Positions 1 through 10,900 of a stretch of DNA of 41,827 nt are shown in pieces. The notes beneath the pieces are model-generated. The model was not told where the DNA came from and did not search any database. It was given only the letters and a program-made list of their open reading frames with translations. A program made the translations under genes and the position numbers. Origin of the DNA: an uncultured Bacteroidales bacterium (GTDB taxonomy: Bacteria; Bacteroidota; Bacteroidia; Bacteroidales; Marinilabiliaceae). Numbering within the stretch: the stretch's first letter is position 1; every line of letters begins with the position of its first letter. The stretch is taken from NCBI GenBank assembly GCA_945607565.1, contig CALYZD010000011.1, forward strand, positions 1 through 41,827. Reading direction: 5' to 3'.

Positions 1-2793
1 GCCGAAAAGCGGCGAGTGCATCACCCACGGCTTGGCAAGCATCACTGTGCGCGGCACCAGTGTCAGGACGGCCAGTATGTCGATGAACGACAGATGATTA
101 GCTACCACCACAACGGGTTTGGACGTGTCGAGCCGGCCGATGGTCTCGAAACTGATATAACGCTTTGCGACGCCGAAAAACGCCACGACGGAGCGATGCA
201 CCAATCGACCGACAGCCTTGTGCCGAAGCTGTTGCGAGACCGGGAGCAGGCTGATGCAGCGGCAGACGACGCTCACAATCACGGCCCCGACGGCGAAAGT
301 GCCGTAGGTGACTGCGGTGACGGCCATGCGCCAGAACGAATTGGGCGCGCAGCCCTGCTCGGCCCGACCCGAAATGATGAGCCGGAACAGGATGGGCTGT
401 ATGGTGTATGACGTGATGATGACCGAAATCATCCCGAGAATTGAGATAGTACCAATGGAATGGACGGCCGGATGGTCGGCAAATATCTGAACACCAAGGC
501 CTACGATAATAGTGAAAGCCGACAGCGCGATGGCCGTCTTGTGCGACGACAGCGTGCGCCGGCCGGTGCGATATTCGGTCTGGAGCCCGTCCATGATGAA
601 GATGCTGAAGTCGTCGCCGACGCCGAAAATGAAAGTCGAAACGATGATGTTGACCACGTTGAACTCGATGCCGAAGAAGCCCATGAACCCTAAGATTATC
701 AGCCAACTGACGCACATAGGCAGGAACGAGATGACGAACAGTTCGAAGCGGCCGTAGGACAGCAGCAGCGCCAGCCCGACAAGGAACGAACTGATGTAGA
801 GAATCAGATTGAAATCGTCGACCACCGAAACGGCGGCCTTGCGGACGTAGTAGCCACGGTCGGCGATGACCACCGACGGGTCGCCCTCGAAGAGCGACAT
901 CACCGAGTCGCGATTGGCGACGGGGAGAACTATGTAGCTGATAAGCATCATGTTAGGCTGCGCGTCGGTCAGCCACGGGCCGACTATGGGCGAGGCGGCC
1001 AGAGTGTCGAGCAGCGTCGGCTCGAAATGCGGACGGTGGCGGAGCAAAGCCTCGAAGCGCGAAAAACTGCCGGGCGCAAAGCCCGTGAGCTCGGCCTGCC
1101 GGCTGAGAATGGCGAGCGAACTGTCGATGCGCGCGTCGGTCCAGTAGCTGTTCCAACGGTCGATGCGGCGCTGCTGCTCGGCGGGCGGCACAAGCAGGAA
1201 TGGCGACACGGATTTTGAACTGATAATCAGACCATTGTCGCACAGCGAATCGATTTTCAGCTGGAGGCGTGCGCTGTTGTCGGCAAGTTCGGCCAAAGAG
1301 CTGCCGGTGGTCACCAGCATTGCCTTGTGGCCGCCGCTGTTGAAGAGTTCCTGCGACAATTCGCTGGCTTTCCGCGTTTTGGCATCGCCCTGGAAGTTCA
1401 GGTTCGACATGTCGCTATCGAATCGGACATCGTCCATAAAGAAAAGCGAACCAACTGAAAGCAAGATAATTAGAACCACCAGGACTTTGTTTCGCGAAAA
1501 ATCGTAGTTCCCGAAACGGTCGGCCAGGCGCGACAGGAAATTGTCGGCCTCGCGACGCTTTTGCGGCAGAAGGTGAGGCAGAAAGACGAGGCAGAAAATG
1601 GTGGTGCCCACGAGCGCCAGCGACGCGAAAAGCCCCAGATCGCGCAGGAGGCTGTTGTTGGTGAACATCAGGCCGACGAACGCGCCGATGGTGGTGAAGC
1701 TGCCAATTGTCAGTGGCTGAGCCATTTCCTTGATCAGCTGCTCGATGGTTTCGGTGTGCTGGCGATGCGTGATGACGTGTATCGAATAGCTCATGGCCAC
1801 GCCCATGACGGTGGTCCCGGCGCCGACGGCCAGCAACGAGATGCTGGCGCCGCCGGCCGCAATCAGCGCAAGGGCGAAAAGTCCGCCCCAAAGCACGGGC
1901 AGCGTGATGAGGAACATACTCCAAATGTTTCGGAACAAGACAGTTACGACCACGCCGATTATTATCAGCCCGATGGCCAGCACCTGCATCTCGTCGTGCT
2001 TGACCTGGCGGGCGTTGAGAACGGCGATGGTCGGCGCGCCATACTGACTGACCTCGATGTCGGCATTGCGATCCTCTATCGTGCTGATAAGCTGATTGAT
2101 ACGGTCGATGAGCGCGGCGTTGGAACCCGTGTTTTCGAAATGGCTTGCAAGTTCCACGAAAACGACCAGACTGCGCATGTCGGCCGTGAAGACATAACCG
2201 TCTATCAGATTGTAGTTCATGTCGTTGGCAAGCGTGCCGACGCGCTGGAGGATTGGCGAGCCGATGCCGAGCGGGTCGTGCTGCATGTATTGCCTGATGC
2301 CGAGCGAAAGCGGGCTGGCGAGCAGGCCATAGTTCTGCCGCATTTTCCGGGCCACGGCGTCGGGGCGGAAGAGCGAATCCATCCGCACGAAATCGGAGTC
2401 GGAAAGCAGGACGGGCAGGTTGCGGCAAATCATTTCGGGCACCTTTTCGACGGCCGAATCGTCCATGGTGGTCCGGACGCTGATGCCGGCAGTGGCGTCG
2501 GCCAACAGGCTGTCGGCCAGCTCGTCGGCAACGTCCATCAGGCGCAGCGGGTCGACCTCGGCGGTGTCTTTGGCGGTGACGAAAATCATGATTCTGTCCA
2601 TCGCCTTCATGCGGGTGATGACCTCGAAGCGGTCGGTGTTGCCACGGTCGGGAAAGAAACTGGCGAGGCTCTCGTCGAAGCGGATGCCCAGCGATAGGAC
2701 CAGCATCAGAGCGAATGTCAGCACGAGCATCATCACAAACGCCACTCGGCTGACTTTGAGCTTGTTATAGATTAAAACGAAAAATTTACCCAC
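1..2793 (-). CDS. MMPL/RND-family transporter fused to a lysophospholipid acyltransferase domain (3' end beyond the left edge)
   Basis: The minus-strand frame is open from a GTG at 2793 to base 1, giving 931 codons without a stop. It shows the MMPL/RND layout twice: a membrane helix at about residues 12-30, a large soluble loop, then a helix bundle at about 265-395; and again a helix at about 435-455, a loop, and a bundle at about 655-810 (including the stretch FIFGVGDDFSIFIMD). After another hydrophobic stretch (about 820-850) the same frame gives NHLSFID at 899-905, the NHxxxxD catalytic motif of PlsC-type acyltransferases, so the window holds only the start of that domain. From memory, Bacteroidota have trifunctional MMPL transporter/acyltransferase/methyltransferase proteins linked to aryl-polyene or flexirubin-like lipid clusters; a methyltransferase here would lie outside the window. 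The gene starts 32 bases after murF and is probably cotranscribed. The GTG start is inferred. The substrate is unknown; lipid export is an inference. Confidence 0.85.
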   Translation of the reverse strand, partial: MGKFFVLIYNKLKVSRVAFVMMLVLTFALMLVLSLGIRFDESLASFFPDRGNTDRFEVITRMKAMDRIMIFVTAKDTAEVDPLRLMDVADELADSLLADATAGISVRTTMDDSAVEKVPEMICRNLPVLLSDSDFVRMDSLFRPDAVARKMRQNYGLLASPLSLGIRQYMQHDPLGIGSPILQRVGTLANDMNYNLIDGYVFTADMRSLVVFVELASHFENTGSNAALIDRINQLISTIEDRNADIEVSQYGAPTIAVLNARQVKHDEMQVLAIGLIIIGVVVTVLFRNIWSMFLITLPVLWGGLFALALIAAGGASISLLAVGAGTTVMGVAMSYSIHVITHRQHTETIEQLIKEMAQPLTIGSFTTIGAFVGLMFTNNSLLRDLGLFASLALVGTTIFCLVFLPHLLPQKRREADNFLSRLADRFGNYDFSRNKVLVVLIILLSVGSLFFMDDVRFDSDMSNLNFQGDAKTRKASELSQELFNSGGHKAMLVTTGSSLAELADNSARLQLKIDSLCDNGLIISSKSVSPFLLVPPAEQQRRIDRWNSYWTDARIDSSLAILSRQAELTGFAPGSFSRFEALLRHRPHFEPTLLDTLAASPIVGPWLTDAQPNMMLISYIVLPVANRDSVMSLFEGDPSVVIADRGYYVRKAAVSVVDDFNLILYISSFLVGLALLLSYGRFELFVISFLPMCVSWLIILGFMGFFGIEFNVVNIIVSTFIFGVGDDFSIFIMDGLQTEYRTGRRTLSSHKTAIALSAFTIIVGLGVQIFADHPAVHSIGTISILGMISVIITSYTIQPILFRLIISGRAEQGCAPNSFWRMAVTAVTYGTFAVGAVIVSVVCRCISLLPVSQQLRHKAVGRLVHRSVVAFFGVAKRYISFETIGRLDTSKPVVVVANHLSFIDILAVLTLVPRTVMLAKPWVMHSPLFG

Positions 2794-2825
2794 GTTCTGT
2801 TGTGTCTGGTTGTGAATGGTCGGAT

Positions 2826-4127
2826 TCAGAAAAGCGGCACCAACTGTTCGAGCCGGTTGGAGCGCGAACCTTTGATCAGCACAAAGCGATGACGGAAATC
2901 GTTGTCGGACAGCTGCTTGACAAGATCTTCGGTGGTGTCGAAGAAATGAAATTCGGGGAACTGTGCGGCGTGCTCGGCAAATTCGGGGCCGACTAACCAT
3001 GCGTCGCAAATACCTGAATGCCTGAGTTTTTCGAGAATATGACGATGCTCGTCCGAACTGATGGCTCCCAACTCGCGCATGGCGCCGAGGATGGCCATCT
3101 TGCCGCTACGGGCGAGCGAGGCAAAATTGTCGAGCGAGGCGTTCATGCTCGACGGGTTGGCGTTGTATGCGTCGAGCAGCAGCGTGTTGCGCGACGTCTC
3201 GACGATCTGCGAACGACTGTTGGTGGGACGATATTCCGAAAGAGCCTGACAAATGTCATCGGCATCGACCCCAAAAAACGTACCAACGGTGGCGGCGGCC
3301 AATGCGTTTTCGAGATTATAAGAACCTGTTATTTGGGTAGTTACGATGCAATAATCGGCATCAGCCTCGGTCTTCCAGAGCATCTGCATGAAGTCGGACT
3401 GGCAGCCGATGCGGCCCGAAACCAGGCAGTGCCGCGCGTCCGAAGTGCCGTAGCAGACGCGCTGCGGGTAGTCGCCGAGCATGCGCACGAGGTTGTCGTT
3501 GTCGGCGTTCAGGAAGATGGTGCCTGAGGTCCGGCGGACGTAGTCGTAGAGTTCGGCCTTGGTCTGCACCACGCCCTCGAACGAGCCAAAGCCCTGAATA
3601 TGAGCTTTTCCAACATTCGTAATCAGTCCATGCGAAGGCTTGGCGATGGCCACAAGTTCGGCAATGTCGCCGGGGTGGCTTGCGCCCATCTCGATGACGG
3701 CGATGTCATAGCTGCTGTCGACGGACAGCACCGAAAGCGGCACGCCAATCTGGTTGTTGAGATTGCCGGCCGTCGCAAAGGTGCGGAACTTCTTGGACAG
3801 GACGGCCGCCACCAGCTCTTTGGTCGTCGTCTTGCCATTGGTGCCAGTGATGCCGACCACCGGGATGCTGAGGCGGTCGCGATGGTAGGCGGCAAGCTGC
3901 TGCAGGGCCGCGGTGGTGTCGGGCACAAGGGTGCAGCGCGGGTCGGAGGCAAAGTCGGGATTGCTGCACACAACGTGCATCGCGCCGCCGCCAAGTGCCT
4001 CGGCCACAAAGGCGTTGGCATCGAAGCGCTCGCCCTTGAGAGCAAAGAAAAGTGAGCCCGGGCGGATGTTGCGAGTGTCGGTGCAGATGCCGGTCGACCG
4101 CCCGAAAATGCTGTAAAGATGTTCCAT
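2826..4127 (-). CDS. murF: UDP-N-acetylmuramoyl-tripeptide--D-alanyl-D-alanine ligase MurF
   Basis: MurF adds D-Ala-D-Ala to the UDP-MurNAc tripeptide, the last cytoplasmic step of peptidoglycan precursor synthesis, using ATP. The protein begins MEHLYSIFGRSTGICTDTR and continues GSLFFALKGERFDAN, the usual MurF N-terminal substrate-binding region. The ATP-binding loop GTNGKTTT is at about residues 95-102, followed by the Mur-ligase stretch VIEMGASHPGDI and the C-terminal domain motif LLDAYNANPSSM. Length is 433 residues, normal for the family. The frame stays open upstream to a TTG at 4190, but a perfect -7 promoter element (4195-4188) overlaps that codon, so the ATG at 4127 is the better start. 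It leads into the MMPL-acyltransferase gene, 32 bases downstream. Confidence 0.95.
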   Translation of the reverse strand: MEHLYSIFGRSTGICTDTRNIRPGSLFFALKGERFDANAFVAEALGGGAMHVVCSNPDFASDPRCTLVPDTTAALQQLAAYHRDRLSIPVVGITGTNGKTTTKELVAAVLSKKFRTFATAGNLNNQIGVPLSVLSVDSSYDIAVIEMGASHPGDIAELVAIAKPSHGLITNVGKAHIQGFGSFEGVVQTKAELYDYVRRTSGTIFLNADNDNLVRMLGDYPQRVCYGTSDARHCLVSGRIGCQSDFMQMLWKTEADADYCIVTTQITGSYNLENALAAATVGTFFGVDADDICQALSEYRPTNSRSQIVETSRNTLLLDAYNANPSSMNASLDNFASLARSGKMAILGAMRELGAISSDEHRHILEKLRHSGICDAWLVGPEFAEHAAQFPEFHFFDTTEDLVKQLSDNDFRHRFVLIKGSRSNRLEQLVPLF

Positions 4128-4187
4128 TTCTGACTGATTTTGCGTTGGAAATCGACTGCGGAATAATTGTATTTCGCTTCGGATTGT

Positions 4188-4195
4188 CAAAGATA
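4188..4195 (-). promoter_or_regulatory. Candidate -7 promoter element of murF
   Basis: The minus strand reads TATCTTTG, an exact match to the Bacteroidota -7 consensus TAnnTTTG. Transcription would begin near 4180, about 50 bases before the ATG at 4127. I see no good -33 TTTG at the expected distance, so this rests on the -7 element alone. Confidence 0.45.
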
Positions 4196-4292
4196 CCCAA
4201 ATTCGGCGTTATGATATGGAAGCCGCGCGGCTTTTCGGACATTTGTTTCTAATATGTAGTCCGATTGTTGCCACGGGCGCAGAAGTGAATGA

Positions 4293-5930
<1,638 letters not shown>

Positions 5931-5946
5931 ATCAGCACAGAATTTT

Positions 5947-5996
5947 AGCCTCGCTCTGCCGGACATTTCAGGTCATGGCAGAGCCGAGGCTTTTTT
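5947..5996 (+). terminator. Rho-independent terminator of the GH43 gene
   Basis: AGCCTCGCTCTGCC at 5947-5960 pairs with GGCAGAGCCGAGGCT at 5976-5990 (one bulged C), followed by six T. It lies 17 bases past the GH43 stop codon. Confidence 0.85.
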
Positions 5997-6137
5997 GGGG
6001 GCAATATCAGACGCAGTTCGCCCAACGTTTACCAGAAAAACGTCGCCATTTTAGCCCTGACCGGCCAAGAAGCGGCCCAAGTCATCTCAAAATATTGGAG
6101 CCGGCCATCAGCCACCGGGCCGTGGTCCGACCACAAA

Positions 6138-6170
6138 CCAAAAAGGGTCGATGCCCGAAAGCATCGACCC
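6138..6170 (-). terminator. Rho-independent terminator of gldJ
   Basis: GGGTCGATGC (6145-6154) and GCATCGACCC (6161-6170) form a perfect 10-bp stem with a six-base loop. On the minus strand it is followed by TTTTTGG, so it stops transcripts of the minus-strand gene ending at 6196. The 140 bases between this and the GH43 terminator show nothing I recognise. Confidence 0.85.
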
Positions 6171-6195
6171 ATAAAGTATGAAGCAAAAATTTCAA

Positions 6196-7698
6196 TTAAT
6201 TTCTGTTTTTCTTGCCGGCCACCGGCGAACCTACGCGAACCATTGCGCAGCGGAAACCGATATCGTCGCGGCTCTCGCGTTCGTCGAGGAAGCGGCGGGT
6301 GCCGGGGCTGAGCCAATAGGCACGGTCGCGCCACGAACCGCCTTTGTAGACCCTTGTGCGGTCGGAAACCAAACTGCGGAGGCCCGATTGGGTAGGCGTG
6401 CCGGCATACATGGTTTCGGAATTATTCTCGGAAGTCGTCCAGTCGGTCGAGATGTTCGAGCGGTTGTCGCCATCAAGGTAGTTGCGGTTGTCGGCCGTGC
6501 GGTAATTCTTGCGGTCGGCAATGTCCTTGTCGGTTTCCTGACGATACTTGATGCGGCCCAGGCTGTCCTTCTCGACAGGTGCGCCGGTGTCGTCGAGCAC
6601 TTTTGTCTGGAAGTTGTTGCCACGATAGGGGTTGAACTCCTCAACATCGTCGAAACTCAAGGGACGGTAAACGTCGGCCACCCACTCGTTGACGTTGCCG
6701 GCCATGCAGTAGAGGCCGTAGTCGTTGGGATAGTATGATTTGACGTTGACGGTGATGTCGCCTTCGTCGTTCAGCTTGCCGGCAGTACCCATCATATCAC
6801 CGTTGCCACGGACGAAGTTGGCCATCATTCGGCCGCGTTCGGATTCGCCGGCGTTACGAACCACGTGACCGTTCCAAGGGAAGATCTTACGGTCGGACAT
6901 GCGTTCGTCGCGGGTGTTGCCAATCAGACCAAGGGCGGCGTATTCCCATTCGGCCTCGGTTGGAAGGCGGTATTTGGGCAGCAGGATGCCGTCGTCCCAG
7001 CGCACGCGGCGCGTGTCTTTGTTGGGGTCGAGGTCTTCCATCGGGTGCTTGCCCGGAGTACCTTCGTATTGTCCGTAGAGATAAGCTTCTGTGTCAAAGT
7101 TGTTTTCGCCGCTCTGGTCGGCAACGTTCAGTTCCATAATGCCCTGTTCGATCAGGATAAGCTCGTTGACGCGGTCGGTACGCCACTTGCAGAAGTTGGA
7201 GGCCTGAATCCAGCTGACGCCCACGACGGGATAGTCGGAATAGGCCGGGTGGCGGAGGTAGTTCTCGACATAAGGCTCGTTGTAGGCCAAAGCCCTGCGC
7301 CACACGAGCGTGTCGGGCAGCGCTGCCTTGTATTGGTCGGGATATTCGCTGTAGACGCGGTTGACCCAATAGAGCCATTCGCGGTAGTTGGCGTTGCTCA
7401 CTTCGCATTCGTCGATATAGAACGACGGCACTGTGACGCGGCGCGGGGTGTTGTCCATACCATAGATAACGTCCTGCTCCACGCGACCCATAATGAAAGT
7501 ACCGCCTTCGATAAACACCAGACCGGGACCGGTCTGCTGCTCGTAGCCCGACTGGTATTCGAATCCGCCCCAATCAGGGTTGTTATATTGCCAACCTGTG
7601 ACGCTCGAGGCGCCACTGCCGCCGCCGGACGAGCAAGAAGTCAGCATCAGCAAACCACCTGCAACCGAAGCGGCCAAGGACTTTGAAATCATCTTCAT
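6196..7698 (-). CDS. gldJ: GldJ-like lipoprotein of the type IX secretion/gliding system (formylglycine-generating-enzyme fold)
   Basis: The N-terminus is a lipoprotein signal ending LTSC, which would place the lipid on C22. Next comes the GldJ hallmark TGWQYNNPDWGGFE at about residues 34-47, then GPGLVFIEGGTFIMG, the start of an FGE-sulfatase (SUMF1-type) fold that runs through YRLPTEAEWEYAA and GNVNEWVADVY to YKGGSWRDRAYWLSPGTRRF and DIGFRCAM. Length is 500 residues. In Flavobacterium GldJ is an outer-membrane lipoprotein needed for gliding and for T9SS function; the FGE fold is structural there, not known to be enzymatic. It diverges from porU, which supports T9SS membership. GldK/PorK shares the fold, but the N-terminal motif favours GldJ. 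Promoter elements and an inverted repeat lie just upstream. Confidence 0.88.
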   Translation of the reverse strand: MKMISKSLAASVAGGLLMLTSCSSGGGSGASSVTGWQYNNPDWGGFEYQSGYEQQTGPGLVFIEGGTFIMGRVEQDVIYGMDNTPRRVTVPSFYIDECEVSNANYREWLYWVNRVYSEYPDQYKAALPDTLVWRRALAYNEPYVENYLRHPAYSDYPVVGVSWIQASNFCKWRTDRVNELILIEQGIMELNVADQSGENNFDTEAYLYGQYEGTPGKHPMEDLDPNKDTRRVRWDDGILLPKYRLPTEAEWEYAALGLIGNTRDERMSDRKIFPWNGHVVRNAGESERGRMMANFVRGNGDMMGTAGKLNDEGDITVNVKSYYPNDYGLYCMAGNVNEWVADVYRPLSFDDVEEFNPYRGNNFQTKVLDDTGAPVEKDSLGRIKYRQETDKDIADRKNYRTADNRNYLDGDNRSNISTDWTTSENNSETMYAGTPTQSGLRSLVSDRTRVYKGGSWRDRAYWLSPGTRRFLDERESRDDIGFRCAMVRVGSPVAGKKNRN

Positions 7699-7727
7699 AA
7701 CTCTAAGACTATATTATTTCTTTTTTT

Positions 7728-7756
7728 CAAATTTATTGCGCAGGTCGGATTGCAAC
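7728..7756 (-). promoter_or_regulatory. Candidate gldJ promoter
   Basis: The minus strand has GTTG at 7756-7753, a 17-base spacer, and TAAATTTG at 7735-7728, an exact TAnnTTTG -7 element. Spacing is slightly short against the usual 19-21. The implied leader is about 23 bases. Confidence 0.5.
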
Positions 7757-7762
7757 CTGCGC
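7738..7762. repeat. Inverted repeat overlapping the gldJ -33 region
   Basis: GCGCAGGT (7738-7745) and ACCTGCGC (7755-7762) are perfect 8-bp arms separated by nine bases. The repeat covers the spacer and the -33 of the gldJ promoter, so it could be an operator. It has no T-run and is not placed as a terminator. Confidence 0.6.
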
Positions 7763-7881
7763 TGAAAAACGGTTATTTATACTGCAAAAATATAAAAAGG
7801 TTGTTTTGTCGTATCTATTTGGCTCAAAAAAATATGATTATTTCGGAATTGAGAAAATCTGAATATACTAACTCGAAAAGC

Positions 7882-7914
7882 TTGGCGTTATTGCATCAAT
7901 TATTGCTTATTTTG
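7882..7914 (+). promoter_or_regulatory. Candidate porU promoter
   Basis: TTG at 7882-7884 and TTATTTTG at 7907-7914 (one mismatch to TAnnTTTG) are separated by 22 bases. The implied start near 7921 leaves a leader of about 16 bases before the porU ATG. Both elements are imperfect. Confidence 0.35.
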
Positions 7915-7936
7915 TACTGATTTTCATCTATACTAT

Positions 7937-10900
7937 ATGCACAAGACTTTATCGGTGTTGCTGATGCTGGCAAGTGCGGCGACTTGGGCGCAGACCGGCA
8001 CTCACAAATACAATATCGACTGGCAGATAACACCCGCCGCCATCACGTTCGACGGCGAAACGGGAATCAACGATACGCTGGACATACCTTTCGCCTCGCA
8101 TCTGATTGACTGCGGCGAGGCCTTTGTGGAGCTCGACACGTGCAATTCGGTCGAGGCGCCGCAAGCCTTTGCCGACACCGTGCTGCAGCTGCTGCCCGAC
8201 GGATGGAGGTGCTTCGACAGCCGGATTGTATGCATCCGCAAGAAAAACCTGAACCACATCTGCGTCTACCCGTTCTTCAAGGACGGCAGCGGGCGCTGGA
8301 GGCTGGCATCGGGCTACAGCCTGACCACCTGGGGGACGGCCGGAGTGAGCCCCGATGCCGGGCCAAGGCCCAAGGACGCCCTGTCGTCGGTGCTGGCCGG
8401 GGGCACATGGGTCAAGGTGCGGGTGGAGTCGACGGGCGTCAAACGCATTGGCTACTCGACACTTGCATCGTGGGGATTTGCCGACCCGACGCGTGTGGCC
8501 GTCTATGGCAACGGCGGCAAGCAGCTGGCCTATGCCAACTCGTCGATGCGCCCTGTCGACATTGCGAAACTGCCTGTGCATCACGCCAACAATGCCATTT
8601 ATTTCTATGCGCGCGGCACCGAGAGCTGGAGCTATTCGAAGAGCTCGGATTTCTTCAGCTGCACCACGCATCTGTACGACACCTACGCCTACTACTACAT
8701 CACCGAGAGCGACGAGCCGTCGGCCGAGCCGGAGCTGATCGAGGCCTACAAGGCCGGGAAGGTGAGCGAAGTCTACACGGACTACGACTATTACGAGCAT
8801 CACGAAGTCAACACGACCAACATAGCTGGCTCGGGACGCGAGCTGTATGGCGAATCGTTCGGCAGCAGCACGCCCAGACGCACCATCAGCTTCGGGCTGA
8901 CGGGGCTCGAAGGCGAGACGACGGCCAAAATCAAGGCCAAGGTGGCGGCCACCGGCAGCGGAATGTCGAACATCGCGTTTGCGCACAACGGCAGCCAGCT
9001 CACGTCGTCGGACATTGCGGCCAACTCGTCGGACGAGGCGGCGCGCTCGGTGACGACGTCTATCGTGCAGTTCGGCACCACAAGCAGCCGGCTCGACATC
9101 GACATCAGCTACACGCCACCGTCGGCCACGTCGACGGCCTGGCTCGACTATCTGACAATCAACGCACAGGTGCCGCTGAAAATGGGCAGCACCAAGCAGC
9201 TGCAGTTCCGCAAGGGCGACTCCTTCTCGGGCACCGACATGGTGCGGTTCTGCATTTCGGGCGCGACGGCCAGCACGCGCGTCTGGAAGGTGGGCAGCTG
9301 TACGGCGCCGGTCGAGATGGCTGGCGAAATCACCGACGGCGTGTTCCGGTTCAATGCCAAATGCGGCAGCGACAACGAGTTCGTGGCCTTCGACGACAAC
9401 GCGCAGCTCGAAGAACCCACGTTTGTGGGCACGGTGGCCAATCAGGACCTGCACGCGATGCCGGCGGTCAACTATCTGATAATAGCCCACCCCGACTTCC
9501 TGACGCAGGCGCAGGAACTGGCCGAACTGCACCGGTCGGCCGGACGGCTCAGCACGGCCGTGGCGACCACCGAACAGATCTACAACGAATATTCGTCGGG
9601 CACGCGCGACGCGTCCGCCATCCGCGACTTCATCCGCTCCATCTACCTGAAAGCCGACGACGGTGACGCCGACGCCCTGAAATACGTCCTGCTCTTCGGC
9701 GACGGGCACTACAACAACCTGGCCTACGGCAGCACCAACCCGACCAACAAAATCCCGACCTACGAATCGGCACAGTCGCTCTACCTGTCGTCGACCTACT
9801 GCACCGACGACTTCTACGGATTCCTCGACTACTACGAGGGCAGCTCGGACCTGAGCGCGCGCATGGACGTGGCCGTGGGACGAATGCCGGTCAGCACCAC
9901 CGAGCAAGCCGACATCGTGGTGCAGAAGAGCCGCAACTACATGAACGGCAAGGCACCCGGCAAGTGGAAGAAAAAAGCCGTCTTCCTGGCCGACGACGGC
10001 GACACCAACGAGCACGTGAACTATGCCGAACTGAACGCCGCCCGCGTTGCCAAGGAGCATTCCGACATGGACGTCGAGCGCATCTACCTCGACGGATACA
10101 CCGTGACCACCGGCGCCACCGGCAAGACCTATCCGCAGGCCAACACCGACCTGGAAACAGCCATAGCCAACGGCATTGTGCTGCTCAACTATGTGGGTCA
10201 CGGCAGCCCGAGGGCACTGTCGGCCGAGCTGGTGGTGACGCTGCAGAGCGTGCGCCGCTGGACCAATGCCGACAAGCTGTTCTTCTTCATCACGGCCACC
10301 TGCGAGTTCGCGCCGTTCGATGCCGGCAACACGTCGGCGGGCGAATATGCGCTGCTCAATGCCAACGGCGGCTGCATCTCCATCCTGTCGACCACGCGCC
10401 TCGTCTACGGCGACCGCAGCTATCAGTTCAACAGCAACATCTTCAACAAACTCTTCAGCGCCGACACCCTCGGACACGCCTACACCTATGGCGACGCCCT
10501 GCTCGACGCCAAAATAAAGGCCGGCGGGAGCAGCAACACGCTCAAATACGTCTACCTGGGCGACCCGGCACTGGCGCCGCCGCTGAACACCTACACCATC
10601 GTCACCGACAGCATCAACGGCGAGGCCTACGACGAGTCGACCGAACCGATTGCGCCACTGCGAATCAACTCGATTGTGGGAAGCGTGCGCGACGCCGACG
10701 GCAACGTGGCCACCGACTTCGACGGCCAGATAGACCTGTCGCTCTTCGACAAAGAGCGGACGGTCAACACCCTCGGCAACGAAGGCCCGGCGTTCTCCTA
10801 CACGGCCTATGCCGACAAGCTCTACACCGGCACGGTGGACGTGAGCGGAGGCCGCTTCGGCATGGAACTGCTGCTGTCGAAGAACTCGAGCTACGAAACC

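Noticed and set aside
1561-2697. A 378-codon plus-strand frame opposite the MMPL gene
   Set aside because: The minus-strand frame through the same DNA gives membrane helices and conserved MMPL stretches; the plus frame is an acidic, His-rich shadow.
4125-4190. An N-terminally extended murF starting at TTG 4190
   Set aside because: The TTG overlaps an exact -7 promoter element, and family alignment from memory begins at MEHLYSIFG.
6196-7698. A sulfatase-activating formylglycine-generating enzyme
   Set aside because: The fold is shared, but the lipoprotein signal, the TGWQYNNPDWGGFE motif and the neighbouring porU point to GldJ; no sulfatase gene is nearby.
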